A stretch of DNA of 64,000 nucleotides from an uncultured Paracoccaceae bacterium (GTDB lineage Bacteria > Pseudomonadota > Alphaproteobacteria > Rhodobacterales > Rhodobacteraceae). The DNA lies in NCBI GenBank assembly GCA_937872465.1, contig CALMSR010000068.1, forward strand, positions 62,001 to 126,000, written 5' to 3'. Shown here piece after piece: positions 24,842-33,315 of the stretch. The number at the start of each line of letters is the position of its first letter. Position 1 is the first letter of the stretch. The translations under genes and the position numbers were made by a program. Below the pieces are notes generated by a model. The model was not told the DNA's origin. It did no database searches and was given only the letters and a program-made list of their open reading frames with translations.

Positions 24842-26380
24842 TCACCAGACCCCTTCCTCGACCACCTGGCCGGGGCGGGCCTCCGCCCATTCCGCGAGGA
24901 AATCCGCCATGTCGGCGGAACCCGCGCCCGCGATCGCCGGGCGCGGCAGCGCGACGCCGTGCTCGAGCGCGATCCGCATGCAGCCGATATGGTCGCGGCT
25001 CGCGCGGTTCGGGCAGTTCGCCGAGCCGTGCAGGATGGTGGAGAACAGCGTTCCGCCGTAGCCGTTCCGGTGGCTCAGGTCGGGGGCGAGCGAGAGCAGC
25101 CAGGCCATCTTCTCCGCCATGCCCTCCCAGCCGGCGAGATGAAGCGGCGGCATGCCCATCTCGTCGGTCTGATTGGCGTCGAAGCCCATGGCGACGAGCC
25201 GCTGCATATGCGGCAGCGTGCCCTCGCGCCAGACCAGCCGGGTGAGCAGCCTGCGCATCTCGTCCGAGAGCCCGCCCATGTCGATCCAGTCGCGGTCCCG
25301 GACCACCCCGTCGGCGGCGCGCGCCAGCTGCGCCTCGACCGGCGAGAGCGGCGTGACGGCGCCGGCGCGCTCCAGCACCCGGGCGATCTCGCGGTTGCCG
25401 TAGATGCGGGCGAAGGCCCAGGGCGTGTGGCCGAGCGCCTCGGCCGTCGGATTGGCGCCATGATCGAGCAGGAGCTGCGCGATGCGCCCCGAGCACATGC
25501 GCCGCGCCGCCTGGTGCAGCGCGGGGATCACCAGCGGCGGCGCGCCGGAGGGATGCGGGGCGATCCCCTCGTCGGGATCGGCGCCGGCCTCGAGCAGCAG
25601 CCGGACGGCGTCGTAATCGTCGAAATCGAGCGCCCGCGGCAGGGCATTGGTGCCCCTGGGATCGGCGCCATGGGCAAGCAGCAGCGCCAGCCCGTCACGG
25701 CTGCCGAGTTCCGTGGCGTGATAGAGCGATTCGTCGTCGTCGGGGTTGGCGCCATGCTCGAGCAGCCAGCGCGCCATGGTCAGGTTGCGCGCATGCCCGA
25801 TGGCGCCGTAGAGCGCCGAGAGGTGGTGCCCGGCGCCTTCCTGCGCCGGGATGCCGTCGTCGACATCGGCGCCGGCCGAGAGCAGCGCCTCCGCCGTGGC
25901 GATCATGTCCGCCTCCGCGCCGCCGTTCTGCCAGTGGCGCGAGAAGGCCAGGTGCAGGATCGGACGACGCGCGCCGACGATGCGCGTCGCGGCCGCCGGA
26001 TCGGCGGCGAGCCGCGCCCGGACGGCCGCCGCATCATAGAGCGCGCATTCGAGCCCGAGATCGGCATGGGCGAGGTCGGGTGTCTCCTGCAGCAGGGCGT
26101 CGGCGATCCAGTGCTGCCCGAGATGGAGCGCCGCGGCGAGCCGCTCGGCCTTCGCCGCCCGGTCCATCGCCGCCGCCTCTTGGGCGAACTTGAGCTTGGG
26201 CCAGCTTTCGTGCCCCGCCTCGCGGGCGATGACGTGAAGGAAATCGGCGTGCTTGAGCGGATGACCGTCCGGTCGTGGCGGATTTTGCGCGATCCGGTCG
26301 CGCGCCGCCGCATCGCCGGCCTCATAGGCCTTGCGCAGATCCTTGGCGCGCCGGCGCAGGTTGTCGAGGGATGGGGACAT
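24842..26380 (-). CDS. Ankyrin-repeat protein
   Basis: A 512-residue protein without signal peptide. The N-terminal 75 residues (SPSLDNLRRRAKDLRKAYEA; ADFLHVIAREAGHESWPKLK) form a small helical domain often found ahead of ankyrin repeats in bacteria. From about residue 130 there are repeated units of the type ALLSAGADVDD, WLLEHGANPDD, LLLAHGADPRG, LLLEAGADPDE and LLLDHGANPTA, giving at least six to eight ankyrin repeats. Ankyrin arrays bind other proteins; the partner here is unknown. The ATG at 26380 is the likely start; the frame stays open far upstream, but only antisense to dnaX. It is divergent from dnaX, with 279 bases between. Confidence 0.9.
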   Translation of the reverse strand: MSPSLDNLRRRAKDLRKAYEAGDAAARDRIAQNPPRPDGHPLKHADFLHVIAREAGHESWPKLKFAQEAAAMDRAAKAERLAAALHLGQHWIADALLQETPDLAHADLGLECALYDAAAVRARLAADPAAATRIVGARRPILHLAFSRHWQNGGAEADMIATAEALLSAGADVDDGIPAQEGAGHHLSALYGAIGHARNLTMARWLLEHGANPDDDESLYHATELGSRDGLALLLAHGADPRGTNALPRALDFDDYDAVRLLLEAGADPDEGIAPHPSGAPPLVIPALHQAARRMCSGRIAQLLLDHGANPTAEALGHTPWAFARIYGNREIARVLERAGAVTPLSPVEAQLARAADGVVRDRDWIDMGGLSDEMRRLLTRLVWREGTLPHMQRLVAMGFDANQTDEMGMPPLHLAGWEGMAEKMAWLLSLAPDLSHRNGYGGTLFSTILHGSANCPNRASRDHIGCMRIALEHGVALPRPAIAGAGSADMADFLAEWAEARPGQVVEEGVW

Positions 26381-26659
26381 CGGTTTCTCCCGTCGCTGCC
26401 CGCTGGTCCGCTCGGGGGGCATGAGGAAAACCGAAACGATGGCTCGGTTCGATGGGAGGTGCTGATGCAGCTTTCCGCGGACCCGGATGCCGCCTCCAGC
26501 GGCGCCCGAAGGATACCGCCGCGGCTCCGAACCGGCAAGCCCGGGCGGCCTTGGGCAAAGCGACGCGGCCAACGATGTGCCGGCCCGGTATCGTCCGAAA
26601 GAAAGCCTCCCTTGCTCCGGTCGGGGGCGGCGCTTAGGTTGGGGCGACCGCAGCCGCGC
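26381..26659. other. Divergent intergenic region, ankyrin gene / dnaX
   Basis: A 279-base gap between divergent genes. No further gene is supported, although several short frames are open because of the GC content. It should carry the promoters of both neighbours. Confidence 0.5.
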
Positions 26660-28417
26660 ATGTGCCGATCCGACGTGACCGACCCCGCCGAGAGCGCCTA
26701 CCGGGTTCTCGCCCGAAAGTACCGCCCCGCGACCTTCGCCGATCTGATCGGCCAGGAGGCGATGGTGCGCACGCTCAGGAACGCCTTCGCCTCGGACCGG
26801 ATCGCCCATGCCTTCGTGCTGACCGGCGTGCGCGGGGTCGGCAAGACGACGACGGCGCGCATCATCGCCAAGGGGCTCAACTGCATCGGGGCTGACGGGC
26901 AGGGCGGCGTGACCATCGCGCCCTGCGGGCAATGCGCGCCCTGCCGGGCGATCGCCGAGGGCCGGCATGTCGACGTGCTGGAGATGGATGCCGCGACCCA
27001 TACCCAGGTCGAGAAGATGCGCGACCTGCTCGCCTCCGTGCCCTATCGGCCGGCCGAGACGCGCTACAAGGTCTATATCATCGACGAGGTGCACATGCTC
27101 AGCACCTCGGCCTTCAACGCGCTCCTCAAGACGCTGGAGGAGCCGCCGGAGCATGTGAAGTTCATCTTCGCCACCACCGAGATCCGCAAGGTGCCGGTCA
27201 CGGTGCTGTCGCGCTGCCAGCGCTTCGACCTGCGGCGGATCGAGCCGGAGACGATGCTGGCGCACCTGAGCGGCATCGCCGCGCAGGAGGGGGCCGCGGT
27301 GGCACCCGATGCGCTGGCGCTGATCGTGCGCGCCGCCGAGGGCTCGGTGCGCGACGCGCTCTCGCTGATGGACCAGGCCATCGCCCATGGCGCGGGCGAG
27401 ACCTCCGCGGCGGAGGTGCGCGCCATGCTCGGCCTCGCCGACCGGGGTCGCGTGCTCGATCTCTTCGAGCGGATCATGGCGGGCGAGGTGGCGGCGGCGC
27501 TGGCCGAGCTCTCGGCGCAATACGCCGCCGGGGCCGATCCGCTGGCGATCCTGCGCGATCTCGCCGAAGTCACCCATTGGGTCTCGATGGTGAAGATCGC
27601 GCCGGAGGTGGCCGACGACCCCACGATCGGCCCCGACGAACGCGCCCGCGGCCTCGATTTCGCCGAGCGGCTCGGCATGCGCGCGCTGACGCGGATGTGG
27701 CAGATGCTGCTCAAGGCGCTCGAGGAGGTCGGCCAGGCGCCCAATGCGATGATGGCGGCGGAGATGGCGGTGATAAGGCTCACCCATGTCGCCGACCTGC
27801 CGAGCCCCGAGGACCTGATCCGCCGGCTGAGCGACGCGGCGCCGGCGGCGCCCGGGCCGGCGGGCGGCGGCGGTGGCGGCACGCGGGCGGGCGGTGCCGC
27901 GCGCGCCCAGGCCGCTCCCCGGCCGCAGGCGATGGCGCAACCGGCGCCCGAGACCGCGGCGCTGGCCCGCTATGCGGCTTTCGAGGACGTGGTCGCGCTG
28001 GTGCGGGCGCGGCGGGACATGGCGCTGCTCGTGGAGATCGAGACCGGCGTGCGGCTGGTGAAATATGCGCCCGGGCGCATCGAGTTCGAACCGGCGGCCG
28101 GCGCCGCGCCCGATCTCGCCGCGCGCATCGCCGAGCGGCTCAGGACTTGGACCGGCGCGCGCTGGGGCGTCTCGATCGTGGGATCGGGCGGCGGCGCGAC
28201 GCTGGCCGAGAGGGAGGCCGAGCGCAAGGGCGACCTCGAAGGCCGCGCCCGCGCGCATCCGCTGGTCCAGGCCATGCTCGCGGCCTTTCCCGGCGCGCGG
28301 ATCCGCGACGTGCGGCAGTCGGAGGCGCCCACCCTGCCCTCGGCGGAGGCCGAGGCGGGCAGCGCGGAGGATGACGACGACTGGGATCCGTTCGATCCCG
28401 CATCGGAGGAGAACTGA
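26660..28417 (+). CDS. dnaX: DNA polymerase III subunit gamma/tau
   Basis: A 585-residue clamp-loader subunit. The AAA+ domain has Walker A GVRGVGKTT at residue 56, a zinc module of cysteines around 75-105 (CGQCAPC), Walker B IIDEVHML, and sensor-1 region FATTE. Domain III follows to about 370. After a glycine/alanine-rich linker (about 390-430) comes a C-terminal tau-type domain ending in an acidic tail. ATG 26660 or GTG 26675 could be the start. It leads the conserved dnaX-ybaB-recR cluster, with 4 bases to the next gene. Confidence 0.95.
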   Translation: MCRSDVTDPAESAYRVLARKYRPATFADLIGQEAMVRTLRNAFASDRIAHAFVLTGVRGVGKTTTARIIAKGLNCIGADGQGGVTIAPCGQCAPCRAIAEGRHVDVLEMDAATHTQVEKMRDLLASVPYRPAETRYKVYIIDEVHMLSTSAFNALLKTLEEPPEHVKFIFATTEIRKVPVTVLSRCQRFDLRRIEPETMLAHLSGIAAQEGAAVAPDALALIVRAAEGSVRDALSLMDQAIAHGAGETSAAEVRAMLGLADRGRVLDLFERIMAGEVAAALAELSAQYAAGADPLAILRDLAEVTHWVSMVKIAPEVADDPTIGPDERARGLDFAERLGMRALTRMWQMLLKALEEVGQAPNAMMAAEMAVIRLTHVADLPSPEDLIRRLSDAAPAAPGPAGGGGGGTRAGGAARAQAAPRPQAMAQPAPETAALARYAAFEDVVALVRARRDMALLVEIETGVRLVKYAPGRIEFEPAAGAAPDLAARIAERLRTWTGARWGVSIVGSGGGATLAEREAERKGDLEGRARAHPLVQAMLAAFPGARIRDVRQSEAPTLPSAEAEAGSAEDDDDWDPFDPASEEN

Positions 28418-28421
28418 GAGA

Positions 28422-28766
28422 ATGCTCAAGGGGATCGGGCAGCTTGGCGACATGGCCAAGATCATGAAGCAGGCGCAGGAGATGCAGGGCCGCATGGCCG
28501 AGATCCAGGGCCGGCTCGAGGCGATCGAGGTGACCGGCGAATCCGGCGCGGGCCTCGTCAAGGCGACGGCGACGGCCAAGGGCGTGGTCCGGGCGCTTTC
28601 GATCGACCCGAGCCTCTTCAGGGCGGAGGACCGCGAGGTGGTCGAGGATCTCATCGTCGCAGCGATTCAGGACGCCCAGGCGCGCGGCGAGGCGGCCGCC
28701 AAGGAAGAGATGGGCCGGCTCACCGAGGGGCTCGACCTGCCGCCCGGCATGAAGCTGCCGTTCTGA
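28422..28766 (+). CDS. ybaB: YbaB/EbfC nucleoid-associated protein
   Basis: A 114-residue DNA-binding protein of the YbaB/EbfC family, which forms tweezer-like dimers on DNA. MLKGIGQLGDMAKIMKQAQE and a long coiled helix lead into the conserved VKATATAKGVVRALSIDP sheet, and the tail GLDLPPGMKLPF is the family end. It lies between dnaX and recR, as in most bacteria, and starts 4 bases after the dnaX stop with a GGAG-type ribosome site inside the dnaX end. Confidence 0.95.
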   Translation: MLKGIGQLGDMAKIMKQAQEMQGRMAEIQGRLEAIEVTGESGAGLVKATATAKGVVRALSIDPSLFRAEDREVVEDLIVAAIQDAQARGEAAAKEEMGRLTEGLDLPPGMKLPF

Positions 28767-28785
28767 CAGCGCCGGCCGTCCTTCC

Positions 28786-29388
28786 GTGACCGAGGCCGAG
28801 GGCGCCGCCGTCGACCGGCTGATCGCGCTGATGGCGCGGCTTCCGGGGCTCGGGCCGCGCTCGGCGCGGCGCGCGGTGCTGGCGATGATCCGCAAGCGCG
28901 CGCTGCTGCTCGATCCGCTGGCGAAGGCCATGGCGGAGGTGGCCGCGGACGTGCGGGAATGCGGCCGCTGCGGCAATATCACCACGGCGGAGATCTGCGC
29001 GATCTGCGCCGATCCGCGCCGCGCCACCGGCGAGATCTGCGTGGTCGAGACCGTGGCCGATCTCTGGGCGATGGAGCGCGCCGGGATCTTCGGCGGGCGC
29101 TACCACGTGCTGGGCGGCGTGCTCTCGGCGCTCGACGGGGTGGGGCCGGAGGCGCTGCGCATTCCCGACCTGCTGGCGCGGGTCGCCGAGGAGGAGATCG
29201 GCGAGGTGATCCTCGCGCTCAACGCCACGATCGACGGCCAGACCACGATCCACTACATCGCCGACCAGCTCGCCCCATCGGGCGTCAAGGCCACCTCGCT
29301 GGCCAAGGGCGTGCCGATCGGCGGCGAGCTCGATTATCTCGACGACGGCACCATCGGCGCCGCACTGCTCGCCCGGCGGGTGGTCTGA
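28786..29388 (+). CDS. recR: Recombination mediator RecR
   Basis: A 200-residue RecF-pathway protein that helps load RecA on gapped DNA. The N-terminal helix-hairpin-helix has LPGLGPRSARR. The zinc finger is formed by Cys59, Cys62, Cys71 and Cys74. The Toprim domain begins at EICVVETVADLWAMER, and the C-terminal Walker-B-like segment includes KATSLAKGVPIGGELDYLDD. The start is GTG. It is the last gene of dnaX-ybaB-recR, 19 bases after ybaB. Confidence 0.96.
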   Translation: MTEAEGAAVDRLIALMARLPGLGPRSARRAVLAMIRKRALLLDPLAKAMAEVAADVRECGRCGNITTAEICAICADPRRATGEICVVETVADLWAMERAGIFGGRYHVLGGVLSALDGVGPEALRIPDLLARVAEEEIGEVILALNATIDGQTTIHYIADQLAPSGVKATSLAKGVPIGGELDYLDDGTIGAALLARRVV

Positions 29389-29432
29389 TCCGGGCGCCTG
29401 TCCGATACCAGCGGCCCTTCCGTCTGACGGAC

Positions 29433-29458
29433 GCGCCGGCCCCGGGCAGGGCCGGCGC
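29433..29458 (+). terminator. Possible terminator hairpin after recR
   Basis: GCGCCGGCCC, six bases, then GGGCCGGCGC: a perfect 10-bp stem 45 bases after the recR stop. It lacks the T-run of a classical intrinsic terminator, so it may pause polymerase or protect the 3' end instead. An AT-rich stretch (29590-29625) further on separates it from the convergent pqiC gene. Confidence 0.45.
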
Positions 29459-29667
29459 GGCCCGATTGCCACGGGTCGATCGGGCTGGGAACCTATGGCC
29501 GACCTGGGATGAGAGTTGACGGCGAGACTCGTTGGTTCAATGCATCGGGAGGCCATCGAGCCGAACCGATCGCAGCTTTCTGAGTCGACCTTCTAAAAAC
29601 GACGTAATAACAATATGATAAGCCGTGTTTCACCGTGTAACGCCCCCTGGCCGGCACCGGGGATCGG

Positions 29668-30252
29668 TCAGGCGGCGGGCCGGGCGCGGCCGGTGATGCG
29701 GGCGGCGATCATGTCGGCGAGCTGCTCGACGGCGCGGGCATGGGCGGCCAGGAGCGCCTCGTAGCCGCCGCCTCCGGTCGGGACGGCGATGGTGAAGCGG
29801 TCGGAGGCGGTGATGCGGCCGCTGTCGTTGCCCACGACGATGTACTGGCCGGCGAATTCCACCACCCCTCCCGGCGCGCCGACGAAGCGGTCGGCGATCA
29901 CCTCGACGCGCAGGCCGGGGCCGTCGAAGGCCGGCCAGGGCTCGGTGCCGACCCGCGCCCGCAGCCGCGCCTCCAGCGCCGCGACGAGATGGCGGGTCAG
30001 CGCGCGGCGCGGGGTATCGGCCCAGAGCGCGTTCTTGTTCAGCGTGACCGCGCCCGGACCGGCGAGCGTGGCGATCTCGAGCGCCTCGGCATAGGCGGGC
30101 AGGCTGATCTCCGCCACCGCGATGCTCGACACCGGGGCGGCCAGTCGCGCGACCGGCTGCGGCGGCGGCAGCAGGTAATAGTCGGGATTGGCGCAGGCGC
30201 CGAGCGCCAGCGCCGCCGCGATCGTCAGGGGCAGGGGCGGGCGCATGCTCAT
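29668..30252 (-). CDS. pqiC: PqiC-like outer-membrane lipoprotein (ABC transport auxiliary)
   Basis: A 194-residue lipoprotein; the lipobox LGAC gives an acylated cysteine near residue 20. The mature part fits the ABC-transport auxiliary component family (PqiC/YmbA): VSSIAVAEISLPAYAEALEI, a central beta-sheet domain, and a helix at the end. PqiC forms a ring on the outer membrane that receives the PqiB needle. It overlaps pqiB by four bases (30249-30252) and ends the long minus-strand transcription unit. The start may be the second methionine (MRPP). Confidence 0.85.
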   Translation of the reverse strand: MSMRPPLPLTIAAALALGACANPDYYLLPPPQPVARLAAPVSSIAVAEISLPAYAEALEIATLAGPGAVTLNKNALWADTPRRALTRHLVAALEARLRARVGTEPWPAFDGPGLRVEVIADRFVGAPGGVVEFAGQYIVVGNDSGRITASDRFTIAVPTGGGGYEALLAAHARAVEQLADMIAARITGRARPAA

Positions 30253-32678
30253 CTCCCGAAGAGGACCGAATTGGGGCGGCGCTCCAGCGCCGTGACGAGC
30301 GCCGTGACCGATTTCGCGGCGTCGCGGACCTCGCGCAGGAGCAGAAGCGTCTCGCGATTGACGTCCGAGCCGGGGCCGATCTGGGCGAGCGCGGCATCGG
30401 CCTGGTCGGCGACGCGGGAGAATTGCGTGACCAGCGCGGGCAGGTCGGCGGCGGCCGCGGTGATCGCGGCGGCGGCCTCGTCGGCGGAGGCGAGCGTCGC
30501 ATTGACATTGGCCACCGCGCCGCCCTCGCGCAGCTCGGCGAGGATCAGCCGCAGCTCTTCCAGCGAGGCGGCGAGCCGCGGCGGCAGGCTCTCGACGCCC
30601 TCGGAGGCGAGGAAGGTGTCGAAGGTGCCGAGCACCCGGGTGCCCGAGGCGACGAGCTCGTCGAGCGGCAGCGATTCCATGCGCTGCGAGAGCGCGGTGA
30701 GATTCTCGATCAGCTCGGGCAGGTCCTCCGAGGCGCTGCTGACCTGCGCCGCCGTGGCCTCGGCGGAGGCGAGGGTCGCCCTCAGGCTCTCGCCGAGCCT
30801 CGCGGCGGCGATGTCGTCGCTCACTGCCCGCACCGAGACCAGCGTGGCATTGACGTTCTCGATGGTGCCGCCGTCGCGCAGGTCGGCGATGAGGCCGCGC
30901 AGTTCCGCCAGCGCATCGGTCACCGCCGGCGGGATCGCCGCGACCTCGTCGCTCCGGACCAGCGCATTGACGTCGTCGATGAGGGTGGTGGCCGAAGCGA
31001 CGATATCCTCGAGCGGAAGCTCCCGCGCCCGCTCGGAGAGCGCGCCCACTTCCTCGATCATGGCCGGGACGCCCTCGGCGGCGGCGGTGATGCTGTCGAG
31101 CGTCGCGGTGGCCGATTGCAGGGTCGTCGCGATCTCCTCCGCGAGCTGGCGCTCGGCGAAGCCGTCGAGCAGGGCACGCGCCGAGGCGAGCGTCGCGGCG
31201 AGATCCTGCGGCGCCTGCTGGACGGCGTCGCTGCCCACCAGCGCGCGCAGGTCGGCGAGCAGGAGCCCGAGGTTCTCGGGGGCCTTGCGCACGCGCTCGT
31301 CCGTGATTAGCCGGTTGGCATTGCCGAGCAGCGTGATGACGGAGTTCATCACCTCCTCGACCGGCAGGGACTGGACGCGGTCGAGCACGCCCTCCGCCGA
31401 GGCGGCGAGGCTGCTGCCGGGGGTGGCGACGCTCGGGACTTCCGGGAAGGGCTCGGCGTCGCGGTCGAGCGTCGCGGGTTCGGCGTCGGGGATCTCGGCG
31501 AATTCGACGAAGAGGCTGCCGGTCAGGATATTGGCGCTGGCCAGCCGCGCGCGCGCGCCGCGCCGGACGGCATCGGCGATCAGGTCGAGCGCCTCTTCGC
31601 GCATGTCGCCGTCGGACGGAAGGCCCACCCGGGCGGGGTTGAGCGTCAGCACGGCGCGGACGCGCACGACCGGGCGATCGTCCACGCGCACGACTTCCGA
31701 TTGCAGCTCGGTCACCTCGCCCACGGTGATGCCGAGGTATTCGACCGGCGCGCCGGTCTGGAGGCCGCGCACCGAGCCCTCGAAGAAGGTCATCACCCGC
31801 AGCAGCTCGGCCGGATCGTCGTTGAGGATGACGTTCCGCGCCGTCTTCTCGTTGGCATAGAGCCGGTAGAGATGGCCCGATTCGATCGGCTCGCCGCCGC
31901 TGGTGACTGTATCGAAGGTGATGCCGCCCTGGACCAGCGCGGCGAGGCTCTCGACATTGAGCGAGGCGCCGCCGGTGCCGAGCTCGATGGAGAATCCGGA
32001 GGCGTTCCAGAACCGGGTGGCCGAGGTCAGCCGGCGGTCGTTGGGCGCGTCGACGAAGGCGGTCACCATGACGTCGCCCGCCTCGGTCAGCTCGACCGCC
32101 TCGATCTTGCCGACCGGGATCTGCTTGAAGAGGATCGGCGCGCCCACCGAGAGCGAGCCGCCGTCGGGTGCGCTGAGCCGGATGCGGATGCCGGGCTGGC
32201 CGGCCGGCGTCAGCGGCGGAGCGCTCAGGGCGGTGAAGCGGTCCTGCGGCGCGCCGGGCTCGTCGCCGAGCTCGGCGCCGATGAAGGCGCCCGAGAGCAC
32301 GGTCTCGAGCCCGGAGATGCCGCGGGGCCCGACCTGGGCGCGGACGAGCCAGAACTTGGTGTTGCTGTCCACATGCCTCGCGGCATCCTTGTGCAGCCGC
32401 GCCGAGACCACCACTTGGCTCAGATCGTCGGTGAAGCGCACGTCCTCGACCATGCCGATGGCGAAATCCTTGTAGCGCACCGTCGTCTCGCCGGCGACGA
32501 TGCCGCTGGCGCTGTCGAAGAGGATCTCGATGAGCGGGCCGCGGTCGGAATAGCTCCGCCAGGCGACCCCGAGCGCGATCGCCAGCGCGACGATCGGCAC
32601 GAGCCAGACCGCCGATGCCACCGGGATCCAGCGCCGCGGCACCTCCACCACCGGCTCGCTGGGCTTCAGCTCATCCAT
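30249..32678 (-). CDS. pqiB: PqiB-like MCE lipid-transport protein with extended C-terminal repeats
   Basis: An 809-residue protein, against about 550 for E. coli PqiB. One N-terminal membrane helix (about 18-39) is followed by three MCE domains (roughly 46-135, 160-250 and 290-395), the first opening with GPLIEILFDSASGIVAGETT. From residue 438 the sequence is a tandem repeat: two units of exactly 116 residues and a third shortened one, each beginning LPV/L-E/D-E/D. MCE rings with a helical needle form a conduit for phospholipids between inner and outer membrane. It overlaps pqiA by 8 bases and pqiC by 4. The extra repeats should lengthen the needle. Confidence 0.9.
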   Translation of the reverse strand: MDELKPSEPVVEVPRRWIPVASAVWLVPIVALAIALGVAWRSYSDRGPLIEILFDSASGIVAGETTVRYKDFAIGMVEDVRFTDDLSQVVVSARLHKDAARHVDSNTKFWLVRAQVGPRGISGLETVLSGAFIGAELGDEPGAPQDRFTALSAPPLTPAGQPGIRIRLSAPDGGSLSVGAPILFKQIPVGKIEAVELTEAGDVMVTAFVDAPNDRRLTSATRFWNASGFSIELGTGGASLNVESLAALVQGGITFDTVTSGGEPIESGHLYRLYANEKTARNVILNDDPAELLRVMTFFEGSVRGLQTGAPVEYLGITVGEVTELQSEVVRVDDRPVVRVRAVLTLNPARVGLPSDGDMREEALDLIADAVRRGARARLASANILTGSLFVEFAEIPDAEPATLDRDAEPFPEVPSVATPGSSLAASAEGVLDRVQSLPVEEVMNSVITLLGNANRLITDERVRKAPENLGLLLADLRALVGSDAVQQAPQDLAATLASARALLDGFAERQLAEEIATTLQSATATLDSITAAAEGVPAMIEEVGALSERARELPLEDIVASATTLIDDVNALVRSDEVAAIPPAVTDALAELRGLIADLRDGGTIENVNATLVSVRAVSDDIAAARLGESLRATLASAEATAAQVSSASEDLPELIENLTALSQRMESLPLDELVASGTRVLGTFDTFLASEGVESLPPRLAASLEELRLILAELREGGAVANVNATLASADEAAAAITAAAADLPALVTQFSRVADQADAALAQIGPGSDVNRETLLLLREVRDAAKSVTALVTALERRPNSVLFGR
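30400..31367 (-). repeat. 116-codon tandem repeats in pqiB
   Basis: Unit 1 starts at 31367 (LPVEEVMNSV), unit 2 at 31019 (LPLEDIVASA) and unit 3 at 30671 (LPLDELVASG): spacings of exactly 348 bases. Units 2 and 3 also share ENVNATL/ANVNATL in the same register. Unit 3 is shortened after about 80 residues and leads into the terminal helix. The sequence is helical, with heptad-like spacing of hydrophobic residues. Confidence 0.85.
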
Positions 32679-33315
32679 GGTCCGGCACGTCTCGCTCCAC
32701 CGCATCCCAGATCAGTCGGGGGTCGAGCGATAGCGCGGAGACCATCGTGCATGCAACGGACAAAGCGAAGAAGACCGCCGCCGGGCCGGGGCGGAAGCCC
32801 ACGACGAAGCCGAGATTGACCAGCGCGGCGAGGATCGCCACCACGAAGACATCGACCATCGACCAGCGCCCGATGAATTCCACGATCTCGTAGAGCAGGG
32901 TGCGCATATGCCCCGAGAGCTGCACCCGGTAGCGCAGCGAATAGGCAAGATAGCCCACGGCGATGAACTTGCCGACCGGGATCAGCACGCTGGCGAAGAA
33001 GACGACGCCGGCGATGAAATAGGCGCCGTGATGCACGAGGTCTACGACCCCGCCCACGATGGTGGAATCGGTCCTGCGGCCGAGGAAGGTGCTTTCCAGC
33101 ATCGGAAAGAGATTGGCCGGGATATAGGCGATGAGGCCCGCCAGCCACCAGGCCCAGACCTTCGAGAGGCTGCCGGGCCGGCGGCTGTGGAGCACCGAGC
33201 CGCAGCGCGGGCAATGCGCGGTTCCGGGCCGCGACACGCAGCCGCAGGTCGCGCAGCCGATCAGGCCCGCCGCCCGGGCGGTCAGGACCGGCTGCGGGCT
33301 TCCAGCATGCGCCAT
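32671..33315 (-). CDS. pqiA: PqiA-like membrane protein (second half-protein)
   Basis: A 214-residue inner-membrane protein of the paraquat-inducible A family. An N-terminal zinc ribbon (CATCGCVSRPGTAHCPRCGS, about 21-40) precedes four membrane helices, with the family motif LIAYIPANLFPMLE. E. coli PqiA has two such halves fused; here each is its own gene. It is thought to feed lipids to the PqiB conduit. It overlaps the first pqiA gene by 34 bases and pqiB by 8, so tight co-translation is likely. Confidence 0.88.
   Translation of the reverse strand: MAHAGSPQPVLTARAAGLIGCATCGCVSRPGTAHCPRCGSVLHSRRPGSLSKVWAWWLAGLIAYIPANLFPMLESTFLGRRTDSTIVGGVVDLVHHGAYFIAGVVFFASVLIPVGKFIAVGYLAYSLRYRVQLSGHMRTLLYEIVEFIGRWSMVDVFVVAILAALVNLGFVVGFRPGPAAVFFALSVACTMVSALSLDPRLIWDAVERDVPDHG

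Noticed and set aside
26381..28654. Minus-strand frame open for over 750 codons antisense to dnaX, continuous with the ankyrin gene
   Set aside because: It is the mirror of dnaX codon usage in GC-rich DNA. The ankyrin homology starts only at 26380, and the dnaX protein is unmistakable on the other strand.
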